Shown here piece after piece: positions 9,339 to 19,976 of a stretch of DNA of 64,000 nt (position 1 is the stretch's first letter; every line of letters starts with the position of its first letter). The position numbers and the translations under genes were made by a program. Source of the DNA: Zygnema cylindricum (Eukaryota > Streptophyta > Zygnematophyceae > Zygnematales > Zygnemataceae); contig JBBHKE010002693.1 of assembly GCA_037447655.1 (NCBI GenBank), forward strand, positions 1 to 64,000, given 5' to 3'. The notes beneath the pieces were generated by a model. The model did no database searches. It was not told the DNA's origin and worked only from the letters and a program-made list of their open reading frames with translations.

Positions 9339-10299
9339 TTGGTAGATCTAAAAGTGTTAGTAGAAGGAAAGACATATATAGTAACATTCTGCGATGTATT
9401 GTTTATTCCGAAGCTGAACAAAAACCTCATCTCTACATGTGTATTAGATGATAAGGGTTTTTTTACTAGCACTAGGGAAGGAGTCTTTACTGCTAGTTTT
9501 GAGGAGGATGTATATTTCATTGCTGAGAAAGGTAGCCATGGGATGTTTAGGGTGATTTTAAGTAATGAAACGAAGAAACTTTATTATGCTGGTGTCTATG
9601 ATATTATTATATGGCAGAAAAGGCTTGGGCATGTGAATCTAGATAAGTTAAGAGAGATGAAAAAGATGGGAGTGGTAGAAGGGATTAAGTTCAGTGAGAG
9701 TAATAATATAAGTGATTGTAGTGGATGTGCTCAAGATCAAACACACAGATTACCCTTTCCTAAAACAGCCACCTATAAGGGAGAAAAAATTCTAGATCTA
9801 GTACACACAGATATTTGGGGACCGGCAAAAGTGCCCTCACCGAGGGGGAAGAGATTTATGATGACTATCACTGATGATTGGTCTCGGTATTCTCGAGTGT
9901 ATTTTTTGAGAAACAAGTCAAAAGCTCAGGATTGTTTTAGGCAATATAAAGCATGGATCGAAACACTCCACGAAACTTCAATCAAGAGAATAAGGAGTGA
10001 CAATGGTGGAGAGTATACTTCTAACCAGTTCGAGGATTTTCTTAGAGAAGATGGGGTTCAACACCAAAAGACATTTCCAGAAAACCCGGAACAGAATGGG
10101 GTAGCTGAAAGATTAAATAGAACACTAAGTGATAGTGCTACAAGTATGTTGTCAGATGAGAAGATAGGAAAAAGGTTTTGGGCAGAAGCAATGAAATGTG
10201 CTAATTACCTCAAAAATAGAGTTCTTACTTCAGCTATAAAAGATCAAACAACTTATGAGAGATGGACAAGCTGGAAACCAGACATATCTCACTTAAAGG
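9339..10299 (+). pseudogene. E1 protease end and integrase, cut by E2
   Basis: An open frame carries VDLKVLVEGKT, the integrase zinc domain (WQKRLGHVNLD, where the first zinc His is Gln, then CSGCAQDQ), and the core with VHTDIWGP, RSDNGGEY and NGVAERLNRTL, so the DDE residues are present. It then has FWAEAMKCANYLKNR. The real E1 coding ends at about 10299. The final residues of the open frame come from the LTR of E2. Confidence 0.88.
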
Positions 10300-11189
10300 T
10301 GAAATTTTGTAGTCTCCATTGACCCACAGAATGAGCAGCCTATGTAAAGCCTCTAGGATAATATTTGCCCCTTCTACTTTCCCGCTGAATAAGCGCCTCC
10401 CAGGCACACAAATATTTTGACCACTCTCTTCCTTGTGAGGACAAGACTCCCTTGAGTGAAACGCAAAAAGAATCACTGAATTTGCTCACCTGAGCAGTAA
10501 GTTATGGCTGGTCAAAGATGACCTTTATAGTTACAAGCTCTCTTAGAGAGAGAGGTACCTAAATATTACTAAGTCTCGGTCTGCCTACTCATGACTACCT
10601 ACTACTAAACCCTAGTCCAATAGGAACACTATAAAGTACAAGAAGGTATAATGGGCGATGTACTTATTGTACGACCATTGTACGACAAGGTCTAGAAGGT
10701 GACACCTGTCATATCGAAAGCCATGGTTCCTCCTCCCATCTTCTCTGGTATCAAATAATGTGGCGCCACGTGGCACCGCGTGACGCTATCTCCGTATAAC
10801 GCCAAAAAGCCCAATTCGCGTGGCGGCTATAATGCCGACCGTCTGATCAAAACATATTTTACACGGTTCAGATTCGCGTACATGTAGAAATTGCTCCTTT
10901 TGGTTAGTCTGCTATTAATTAACTGTTTTGTTAATGTTTATATATTTATGAAACCCACAACGTGTATCGTTTCGTAACCCTTAATGGTTAAGGTGTTAGG
11001 CTATAGAGAATCTAGAGGTCGCAAGTTCAAATCCAGATTTAGGCATTATTTTAACAAAATACCCTTTACTTCAAAAAACTGCCACTTTCTAAATATTGCG
11101 GCGGCCATGGCGCGCCTTTGATCCTCACTCTCTTTCTTTAAAGCAAAAGTAAAATAGGGAAGTAAACTATTAATTACCTCTTTTCAACA
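10300..11189 (-). repeat. E2 3' LTR (family 2, about 890 bp)
   Basis: On the minus strand it starts TGTTGAAAAGAGGTAATTAA and matches the E7 5' LTR at 49118-50017 along its length. Its left end runs into E1 sequence at 10299. A tRNA-like block reading on the plus strand lies at about 10985-11045 (AATGGTTAAGG, then AAGTTCAAATCC), again antisense to the element. Confidence 0.85.
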
Positions 11190-11202
11190 CTCCCCTTAAT
11201 TC

Positions 11203-12717
11203 TTAGTCACTTTTCAATTTTAATCCACAGTTTTCTCTGCAATATATCAACTTAGGGGAAGGCACTGGTTTTGTCAATATGTTTGCAATCATTTCTCTAT
11301 CAGTTTTATGAACCAGTTTAATAATTTTTTTTTCTACCTTGTCTCTGACAAAGCTTAGTCTAATATCCATACGCTTGGCTTTGAAGTGATGTTTCGGATT
11401 AGCTGCAATAAAGATAGCAGCTTGATTATCACAAAAAACATTTTGAGTTCTAGACTTCATGAACCCAAGTTCTTCAAGAAGAGATTTAACCCACATTAAT
11501 TCTTTGGTGGCAGCACAAGAAGCCATGTATTCAGCCTCCATAGTGGACTGAGCAACTACTTTTTGTTGCTTGCTACTCCAACAACATGCACTGGATCCAA
11601 TTTTCAACACATATCTAGTCGTACACCTCCTTAAAGGCACATCTCCATAACTGGCATCACTCCAAGTGGTGATGTCAGTGTGCTCCCCTCCCAAATGCAA
11701 CCATAAATCCCTTGTCCCCACCAGATACCTCATCACCCTTTTGGCAGCCTCCCAGTCTCTCTTTATTGGTTCATTTAGATTTCTACTAAGGTCACCTACA
11801 GCTGCAGCTATATCCGGACGGGTACAATTCATAAAATAAATTAAACTGCCTACAATCTGTCGATAAGGAATATTTTCCATAAATTTTCTTTCTATCTCAT
11901 CCATCTCATCATTAATGATAAGTATACCTCCCTCTTCATTCCCCTCACTCACTTTCTTTAAATCTATCGGAGTAGTAGATCCGTTTGCTTTCTCCATTTG
12001 AAATTTTTCTAGCATATTACCAATTGCTTCTTTCTAAGTGAGTCTTATAATCTTATTCCCTCTATCTCTCTCCATTTGAATTCCCAAAATGTACTTTGCT
12101 TCGCCGAGATCTTTCATGTCAAAGCGGCTTCTAAGATCTCGTTTTAGTTTGTTAATTTTATCTAAAGACTTGCTTAAGACCAACAAATCATCCACATAAA
12201 TAGCAATAAATATCACTCCGTTCTCATCCTCAAATAAATATATGGAGTGATATGAACTAATTCTGATATACCCCAAACCGGTTAAAAATTCGTCGAGCTT
12301 TATATTCCACTGTCGTGGGGCTTGCTTAAGCCCATAGAGTGATTTTATCAGTTTGCAAACTTTGTTTTCTTCCCCACTTTCCACGAATCCTTCCGGTTGC
12401 CTCATGTAAATTTCTTCTTCCAACTCTCCGTGCAAAAATGTCATTTGAATATCCATCTGGTGGATTTCCATATCCTCCGCTGCGGCTATACTTAAAAGGA
12501 TTCTAACAGAAGGAAATCTGACTACAGGTGCAAAGGTTTCTTCGTAGTCTATCCCCTCTTTCTGAGTATAACCTTTTGCAACTAACCTAGCTTTGTACCT
12601 CTCAATGGTATTATTCGGGTTTAATTTAAGTTTAAAGACCCACTTACATCCAATCGGTTTTCGATCCGGTGGACAATCTACCAACTCCCATGTATTGGCT
12701 TCCATGATAGAGGCCAT
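11203..12717 (-). pseudogene. E2 reverse transcriptase and RNase H
   Basis: Two frames are separated by one TAG near 12035, in the RLT-KEAIGNMLEKF junction. The RT block has [53 protein letters not shown] and YVDDLLVLSKS. The second block has GSLIYFMNCTRPDIAAAVG and the RNase H with WSDASYGD, STMEAEY, CDNQAAI and KHHFKAKRMDIRLSFV. Catalytic residues are kept. The same TAG is present in E7. Confidence 0.9.
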
Positions 12718-12821
12718 TTCTTCATTTATAGCTGTGATCCACCGGCTACTTTTTGGAGTGTTTATGGCCTCTAAGTATGTTTGAGGTTCATCTGGGTGAG
12801 ATATCTTTGTGAGTTGGTTAT

Positions 12822-13949
12822 TTACTTGTCTTTCTTGAAGTCGTTTACTACTTCTTCTTCCTCCTTCAAAATCGGACGCCGGTATATAAACCTTGGATTT
12901 CGTTTAGGGAGATTTTCAGCTCCCCTATCTTCCAATTCCGGTGTCTCATCAAGTTCCTCCTTGATTTCCACTTCGTATTGTGGCGTTGCCTCGGATGTTG
13001 TCCTTTCCTCCTTCTCCTTTGGTAGATCTGCAGATTTTTCTTTTTCTCCCTCTTCCTTCTCTTCATTTTCAAAATCAAAGTCAGAAAACTGATCCGTTTC
13101 AAATCTGATTTTGACTTCCTTATTATATTTGAATGGATCAATGGACTTCTCTTCATTCATCACCACTATGAGTTTTACCAAAATTATATCTTTCTTTTTC
13201 AAGTCATACACTCGGTATCCTTTTGTGCTCTCATCATATCCTACAAGATATCCTGGCTTCCCTCTCCCCTCTAACTTCCATTTAGTCTTATCAGAATCCA
13301 AACTGTAGACTTGACTTCCGAACACTCTCAAACTAGACAAATTAGGCTTTCTTCCTGTCCACCTCTCATACGGAGTTTCCTCCTTATTTGCTGAAGTTAG
13401 GACTCTATTTTTGATGAAATTAGCATAGTTCATAGACTCTGCCCAAAACTGCAACCCTATCCTCTTATGAGTTAACATACTTGTGGACATATCTCCTAAA
13501 CTTCTATTCACTCTTTCTGCTACTCCATTTTGTTCCAGATTATAGGGAACAGTTTTCTCATGATGAATTCCTTCTTCTTTAAGATATTCTTCAAATTCCC
13601 TTGAGGTGTATTCTTTCCCATTATCACTTCTTATCTCTTTTATTGAGGTTTCATGTAGTTTTTCACTCCATACTTTATACTTTTTAAAACATCTCAATAC
13701 CTCTGACTTATGTCTGAGAAAGTATACCTTCGTGTATCTAAACCAATCATCTGTGATAGTTAACATCCACCTCTTCCCCCCATATGAAGCATATCTAGCA
13801 AGTCTCCAAACATCAGTGTGAATTAGATCCAATACTTTCTCTCTCCTATATGTGGTTTCTTTTGGAAATGGAAGTGTATGAATCTTCCCTTTGGCACATC
13901 CACTACAATCATCAAAGGTCTCATCATCCTCAAAAGTAATACCCTCCAC
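12822..13949 (-). pseudogene. E2 integrase and acidic linker
   Basis: A 375-codon frame carries CSGCAKGK, LDLIHTDVW, RSDNGKEYT, NGVAERVNRSL and the integrase end (ERWTGRKPNLSSLRVFGSQ). A strongly charged Glu/Lys linker precedes RT. The frame starts at an internal Met. The sequence before it is out of frame at an AG-rich run (about 13950-13970), a break shared with E7. Confidence 0.88.
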
Positions 13950-15022
13950 TATTTTCTTTTCTTCATTTTCTTCAATCTATGTAGATACACATGCCCCATT
14001 CTTTTATGCCAAAGCATCATCTCACTTGCACACGAGTAGTGAACACTCTTTTCATTGCAAAGAACAATTCTGAACATTCCTTGACTGCCCTTTTCAGCTA
14101 TGAAATAAACCTCATTATCAAAGCTTGCTGTGAAGATTCCTTTCCTAGTTCCTGTTTCAAACTCCTTTTCATCTAGGACAGCTGTTGAGACTAGGTTCTT
14201 GCTAAGCTATGGAATGTAAAGAACGTCTGAGAGTGTTACAATTGAGGCCTTTCCATCAACTAGAACCTTGAAGTCAACAGTTCCAACAAGACTTGTGGTT
14301 TCTACTCTACCATCTCCGTACTCTATCTCAACTGTTGGGATCTTTCTCAGTTTAGTGAACCACCGCTTATCTTTGCACATATGCATTTAAGCCCCTGAGT
14401 CTATGATTCACCCATCCTCGGGTGGATCCCTCTTACCTCCGAAAGCACACTTTTGTCTCCGTGGAATGTCGACATGCTTTTCAGTTTTTTTTTTGGATTA
14501 AAAAGAAGCTCCTCAAGCTCCTCTTCTGGTTTAGTTTTTCCTTCCACTTCCTCATCATGAACTTGAGTCAAGAAAGCCTTTTTCTTTCCTCCATCCCTTG
14601 GGGTTCCTTGACCATCTTTCAGTCAAAGATCTGCAAGTTTGATACAATCTGCCATATAGTGTCTCGGTTTCTTGCAGAAGTGACATAATCCTCCTCGAGA
14701 AGTTCCTCTCCCTTGTCTATCAAATCTGCCACCTCCTTGTCGTCTTCCACCAAAGTTTCAATAGGGATCTTTCCCTCTCTCCTCATCAAGCTTCCACCAA
14801 TCAGCTCCTGCAGACAATGCTTGAAAACTTGGACTCCCTCTCCTAAGCTCTATGGTGCTTTCTTTCACTAAAATCATTCCCACTGTGTCATCCCAATTCG
14901 AATTGCTATCTCCTATGTCTTGCAATCGGTTAATGATATTCTCATACTCTTCATGTAGTTTCATCATTAATGTGTTCACTCTTTGTCTCTCGGACCATGA
15001 GCTACCTGCACTCTCTAACTCT
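13950..15022 (-). pseudogene. E2 gag (C-terminal part), zinc knuckle, protease
   Basis: The minus strand shows a capsid fragment (MKLHEEYENIINRLQDIGDS), a zinc knuckle region near 14650-14690, and a protease whose IDSGA motif is preceded by TGA instead of the expected Trp codon (about 14406). A TAG replaces a Gln in the YIP-LSKNL segment (about 14208). Both stops occur at the same places in E7. Confidence 0.8.
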
Positions 15023-15068
15023 CCAAAAAGAAAAATAGGGAAGTGAACTATTTATTTTCTCTTTTCAA
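15023..15068 (-). repeat. E2 5' LTR stub
   Basis: About 45 bases matching the first bases of the family 2 LTR. They are joined to a gag fragment at a short shared CCAAA-like sequence, consistent with a deletion. Confidence 0.65.
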
Positions 15069-15753
15069 AAGTAGGTTTGCGGCAGTCAAGTATTCAGTCT
15101 AGATACAGATCCCTCTAATTGGAAGTTAGATCCTAAAGGAAAACTAGGATACTTATTAGGATATGATGAGGATGTTAAAGGATATAGAGTTTATGATCTA
15201 AAAAGGGAAGATATATTATTAGTAAAGCATCTAGTAGTTATGGATGAAGGAAAGTTTGTGGATCCCTTCAAATATACAAAGTCAGTAAAAATCAGATTTG
15301 AGTCAAAAAATTCCGATGACTTTGAGCTTCCTAACTATCTAGGTTTTAGAAAAGATGACATTATTGCAAGCACATTCAGACCGAAAAGGACTCGGCTGTG
15401 GAAACTCCAGTGACAACTCTACCCAAAGCGGAAGACGTGGTGGAAATTGATTCGGAATCAATGGATAGGGGAGAAGCTGAGTTTGTTCGAAAAAATCCAC
15501 GAGAACCATCTATTCCACATCAGATTTTGAGGGGGGGAGGAGAAGTTGCAAAAGATTGCAAGAAAAACAAGTTAATAACAAGGTAACAAAACTATCTCAT
15601 AAAGATCAACCTCAGACTTATGGAGAGGCGATGACGTGTCTCGAAAGAAATCGGTGGAAGACAGCCATCAATGAGGAGATGGCCTCAATTATGGCAGCCG
15701 ATACTTGGGAGCTGGTGGATTGTCCACCTAACCGAAAAACAATCGGTTGTTAG
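15069..15753 (+). pseudogene. E1 integrase end, linker and start of RT
   Basis: E1 resumes after E2 with the equivalent of FGRQVFSLDTD, then YDEDVKGYRVYDLKRED, the acidic linker and the start of RT (ERNRWKTAINEEMASIMAADTWELVDCPPNRK). A TAG at about 15751 replaces a Lys/Trp-region codon in GC-WVFKLEL. Several frame changes lie between 15360 and 15590. Confidence 0.82.
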
Positions 15754-17192
15754 TGGGTTTTCAAATTAGAACTAAACCCAGATAACACAATCGAGGGCTA
15801 CAAGGCCCGATTAGTGGCAAAGGGATTTACACAAAAGGAGGAAATTGACTAGGAGGAAACCTTTGCCTCGGTCGTCAGATTTCCCTCCTTCCACATACTT
15901 CTCAGTCTGACAGCAGCGGAAGACATGGAAGTGCACTAGATGGACATCAAGACAACCTTTTTGCACCAAGAATTGGAAGAGGAGATCTTCATGCAACAAC
16001 CCGAAGGGTTTGTGGAGGAAGGAGAAGAGAGTAAAGTATGCCAGCTGATTAAATCTCTTTATGGTTTGAAACAGGCGCCTCGACAATGGAATAAAAAGCT
16101 TGATGAGTATCTCACCGGTCTAGGATATATCTGGATCAGCTCAGATCACTCAATCTATGTTTTCGAAGATGAGGAAGTTTTTATATTTATTGCAATTTAT
16201 GTTGATGATTTGCTTGTTTTAAGTAAATCAATGAAAAAAATTAATAAACTGAAAACCGATCTTAAGGGAGATTTGAAATGAAGGATATGGGGGAAGCAAA
16301 ATATATTTTGGGAATTCAAGTAGAGAGAGACTGAAAAAGAAAAATTATAAGATTGACTCAAAAGGAAGCAATAGGGAACATACTTGAAAAATTTCAAATG
16401 GATAAAGCTAATAGTTGTACAACTCTAATGGAGTTGAAGAAGAGAAGTGAGCGGAGTGAGGAAGAAGGATTCATAGTCTTAGACGAGGAATTATCTCCTG
16501 AAGAACAGAAGTTCATGCAAACTATTCCTTACAGGCAAGTAGTGGGAAGTCTAATCTATTTTATGAATTGTACCCGGCCGGATTTAGCTGCAGCTGTAGG
16601 AGTGCTGAGTAGAAGTCTAAATGCTCCCACTAAGAAGGATTGGGAGGCAGCTAAGAGAGTCCTTAGATATTTGATAGGAACTAGGGATCTATGGTTGCAT
16701 TTGGGTGGGGAGAATACTGACATCACTACTTGGAGTGATGCCAGTTATGGTGATGCTCCGATGAGGAGATGCACTTCTGGATATGTATTATATGTGGGTG
16801 ATGGGGCTTGCTGTTGGAGTAGCAAACAGCAAAAAGTTATTGCTCAGTCCACCATGGAGGCTGAGTATATGGCCTCTTGCTCTGCTGTAAAAGAATTGAT
16901 GTGGGTCAAGTCTTTGCTTGGTGAGCTTGGTCACCTTAAGAGTGGTGTGCAGAAAATATTTTGTGATAATCAGGCAGCAATCGCTATTTCTGCCAATCCT
17001 AAACATCATTTTAAAGCCAAACACATGGACATCAGACTCAGCTTTGTTAGAGAGAAAGTAGAAAACAAAATAATCAGTTTAGAGTACAGACCAGATAGTG
17101 AGATGGTAGCAGATATGATGACCAAACCTGTGCCTTCCCCTAAGCTAATTTTCTGGAGGGAGAAGTGTGGTCTGAAATTAAAGATTGACTAG
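15754..17192 (+). pseudogene. E1 reverse transcriptase and RNase H
   Basis: Fragments in order are ARLVAKGFTQKE, LYGLKQAPRQWN, YVDDLLVLSKS (catalytic pair kept) and a 279-codon frame (16353-17192) with the whole RNase H: WSDASYGD, STMEAEY, CDNQAAI, KHHFKAKHMDIRLSFV and MVADMMTKPVPSPKL. A TGA at 16332 (in the QVERD-KEKIIRL region) separates RT from RNase H. The same TGA is in E3. Confidence 0.9.
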
Positions 17193-17205
17193 AAAATAAG
17201 GGGAG
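17193..17205 (+). other. E1 polypurine tract
   Basis: AAAATAAGGGGAG lies right before the 3' LTR, the expected place and composition for plus-strand priming. The same sequence precedes the LTRs of E3 and E6. Confidence 0.8.
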
Positions 17206-18212
17206 TGTAGAAATTAATGGTCTTTTAAAGTATTTTCTAGGTCTGAATAGAATAATAGAAAGAAGCGAAGGCAGTCTACCTCTAACTTCTCTCTCCAACT
17301 CTCAAACTTGTCCCAGTCACTGAGAAATTGGAGAGGAAGCTAGAGCCATGGCTACCTAGGCTATCCAGAGGTTTACGGGATATAAATATTAGTTTATTTA
17401 TTTATAATTAAGGATATATTTACTAAAGTATATTTGCCACCTCCAGGATTTGAACTTGCAACCTGCCGGCCGGAAATCTGCCGGTAGCCGGTAGCTTTAA
17501 CCGTTAACTTTATTGATAGTAATATGTACTATAGGGTTTGATAATTAATTAAACATTTATACATAGGATACTTCATTTAACTGAAACAGTTTTACGAGAG
17601 ACATAGATCCAGTAATGTAAAAGTACGGATTACGGTACGGATAAGAAACGAATACCGCACATTTATTTCTTTAACAAAACGAATACCGCGCATGTATTTA
17701 TTACAGCTACGATTAAATGTGAATTTAATCGGACGGCCAAAATTAAACGTTGAGATCGCGGAAGAGAATTTGGGCGGTTTTTGATCATCGCCATTTCGGA
17801 TGACATGTGGCGGAATGACATTGGATCGCGGTATCTCCGAGGATTAAATGAGCTAATCCGGATATACCACATGTCGACATTTAGGCCATGTCTTTTAATG
17901 TTCGTATAGAAAGTACACCGCAGTTGTACTTTTGTGTACAGAGGAGTAATCTGATTGGCTCTCTACATCAGTAGATAGTGTTTGTGAGAGAGATAGGACT
18001 TAGAAAAATTAGAAGATAGGACCCTCTCTCCCAGAGAGCTTCGGTAGAAAAGGTCAACTTTCACCCTCCATAAATAAGTGCCCAAGGGAGCAAATTCAGA
18101 GATTCTTTTTGCTATCGATTCAGGGGAGTCTTGCCTTCACAAGGGTAAAGTTAGTCACAGTTTTTGTCCTCCAGGGTGATAGTTGTTCTTGCTGAAACAC
18201 AAAGGGGTCAGG
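17206..18212 (+). repeat. E1 3' LTR, lacking its last bases
   Basis: It starts TGTAGAAATTAATGG and follows the 5' LTR to AAAGGGGTCAGG, where the LTR of E3 begins. The last 70 bases or so (with the gag start codon) are missing. The 18-base motif is at 17306-17323, within the 8-bp complementary flanks CTCTCCAA (17291-17298) and TTGGAGAG (17328-17335). Confidence 0.9.
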
Positions 18213-18899
18213 TGTAGAAATTAATGATCCATTTAAAGTATTTTCTAGGTCTAAATAGATATATTGAAAGAAGCCGAGGCAATCTACCTCTAACTTCTCT
18301 CTCCAACTCTGAAACTTGTCCCAATCACTGAGAAATTGGAGAGGGAGCTAGAGCCATGACTACCTAGGCTAACCACAAGTTTACGGGATAATATATTAGT
18401 TAGGGCTTTATTTACTAAAAATATATGGTGCCGGCTATAGGATTTGATCCTTGTACCTACGGGCCGGCAGGCAGCCGGTAGACGGTAGCCTTAGCCGTTA
18501 AGTCTTCATTAAATGTTACCTAATATAAGGTATGATATTTAATTAAATGTTATTGAGTAGGAAAATTCTGCATTCTAATTGGCTTCGTACATCAGTAGAT
18601 AGAGTGTGTGAGAGAGATAGGACTTAGAAAAATTAGGAGATAGGACTCTCTCTCCCAGAGAGCTTCTGTACAAAAGGTCAACTTTGGCCCTCCATAACAT
18701 ACTGCTCAGGGGAGCAAATTCAAAGATTATTTTTGCTGTCGACTCAGGGGAGTCTTGCTTTCACAGGGGTGAAGTTGGTCAGAGTTATTGTCTACCAGGC
18801 TGGTAGTTGTTTTTGCTGAAACATAAAGAAGTTAGTGTTATCTTAAAGGCTTCTTGGAAGCTCTCCACTCTGAGGACTTATGGAGGTCTCAAAGTTTTA
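18213..18899 (+). repeat. E3 5' LTR with an internal deletion
   Basis: Compared with its 3' LTR, this copy jumps from GAAAATTC (about 18568) to TGCATTCTAATTGG, missing roughly 370 bases that carry the G-box motifs and most of the GTAC cluster. It ends TTTTA instead of TTTCA. A tRNA-like block is at about 18429-18505. Confidence 0.85.
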
Positions 18900-19976
18900 G
18901 GTTATGGGCCCACCCTCTAGGGTACCAATCTTTAATGGAACTGGCTTCATATAATGGGAAAGTATGATGATAGGAGCTCTATGCGAAAAAAGGTTTTGGG
19001 GGATAATGAGTGGACGGTTGGGGCGTCCATCAAGTTATGGAATTCCCCCAGGGTTTGGAGGAAGCAGATTCACCAGAAAAGAGGATCCACCTTCAACGGA
19101 GGAAACAAAAGAAGGAGAGGTGGTGGACAAAGGAAAGGAGAAGGAGGCGACCACACCAATATTAACTAGTTCGGCATTCATGTCACCTATTGTGAGGAAC
19201 GAGGAGAATGATACAGAAACCTAGGACTTCAACAATATGGCGGAAATGAACTTCATCCTACGCCATCTCACTCAAGGACTTGCATGTCCTCATTTGCAGG
19301 TAGAAAGGGCATCCGATCTTTGGATGGCTCTCATAGAGATGTACCAAAGTGGTACGATTCAGCAACAACAGTTGGGTGATCATAAAGTTAAGGAGTATGT
19401 AAACAAAGGGGGGAAGATGTTGGATTTTTGCATTGAGCTTGCTAGACAATTCATGGAGCTAGATAGTGCGGGAAAAGATTTTAGTGAAAAAGAAAAAGTT
19501 AACTGTTTACTGATAAAGTTACCTGATGAGTTCGAGAACATAGTCAACCGTGTGCAAGACTTGCCGGACTCAAGGTGGATATCAAACTCCGTGGTAGGGA
19601 TGATTCTCGTTCGAGAGAATACGATTGAGATCCGAAGACAAGGAAAGAGTGGCCAAGCCTTGGAAACTGTGACCGATTGGAGGAACAAGGATTCCTGGAA
19701 ACCGGTCGAAAACTATGGAAAGAGGGAGCAGAAAAATCAGACCGACGAGTTTGGACCAAGGGCTCCCAACGGTTTATGTCATTTTTGTAAGAAACCTGGG
19801 CACTATATGGCAGAGTGCACTAAACTAAACGAGCTTTGGTTAAAGGAGGGGCAGTCTGATAATACCCCGAGAGGAAAGAAAAAGGCCCTTGTGACACAAG
19901 TACATGAGACAAAATCCGAGGACGAGGACGATGAGTTTCTTTTAGATGAGGAGTTGGAGGCGAAAAACGAGGTCTA
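18880..19976 (+). pseudogene. E3 gag and zinc knuckle
   Basis: The start ATGGAGGTCTCA is at 18880, inside the LTR, but codon 7 is TAG. After a further stop at about 19222 a 246-codon stretch holds the capsid (FILRHLTQGLACPHLQVERA, LWMALIEMYQSG, VNCLLIKLPDEFENIV) and the zinc knuckle CHFCKKPGHYMAEC. It ends in a TAA at 19975. Confidence 0.87.

Larger units (their letters stand above)
10300..15068 (-). mobile_element. copia element E2 (family 2), nested in E1
   Basis: E2 lies on the minus strand inside the E1 integrase. It has a 3' LTR (10300-11189), RNase H/RT, integrase, protease and a shortened gag. It ends in only about 45 bases of the 5' LTR, which begin right after a gag fragment near 15022, so most of the 5' LTR and the first half of gag are deleted. 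E1 flanks are AAAGG on the left and GTAGG on the right, a weak trace of a 5-bp duplication. The sister copy is E7. Confidence 0.88.
7014..18212 (+). mobile_element. copia element E1 (family 1), interrupted by E2
   Basis: E1 has a 5' LTR (7014-8080), primer-binding site, gag, protease/integrase, RT/RNase H, polypurine tract and a 3' LTR (17206-18212). The integrase is split at 10299: the part ending ISHLKV stops there and the text resumes at about 15069 with the equivalent of FGRQVFSLDTD. Element E2 lies between. The 3' LTR lacks its last 70 bases or so and abuts the LTR of E3. E1 landed in the C1 gag. The last five bases before it are GTTAT, but the matching duplication on the right has been lost. 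Many stops make it non-coding today. Confidence 0.9.

Noticed and set aside
10300-10322. Last residues of the E1 integrase frame ending CSLH
   Set aside because: These codons are E2 LTR sequence read through the insertion border.
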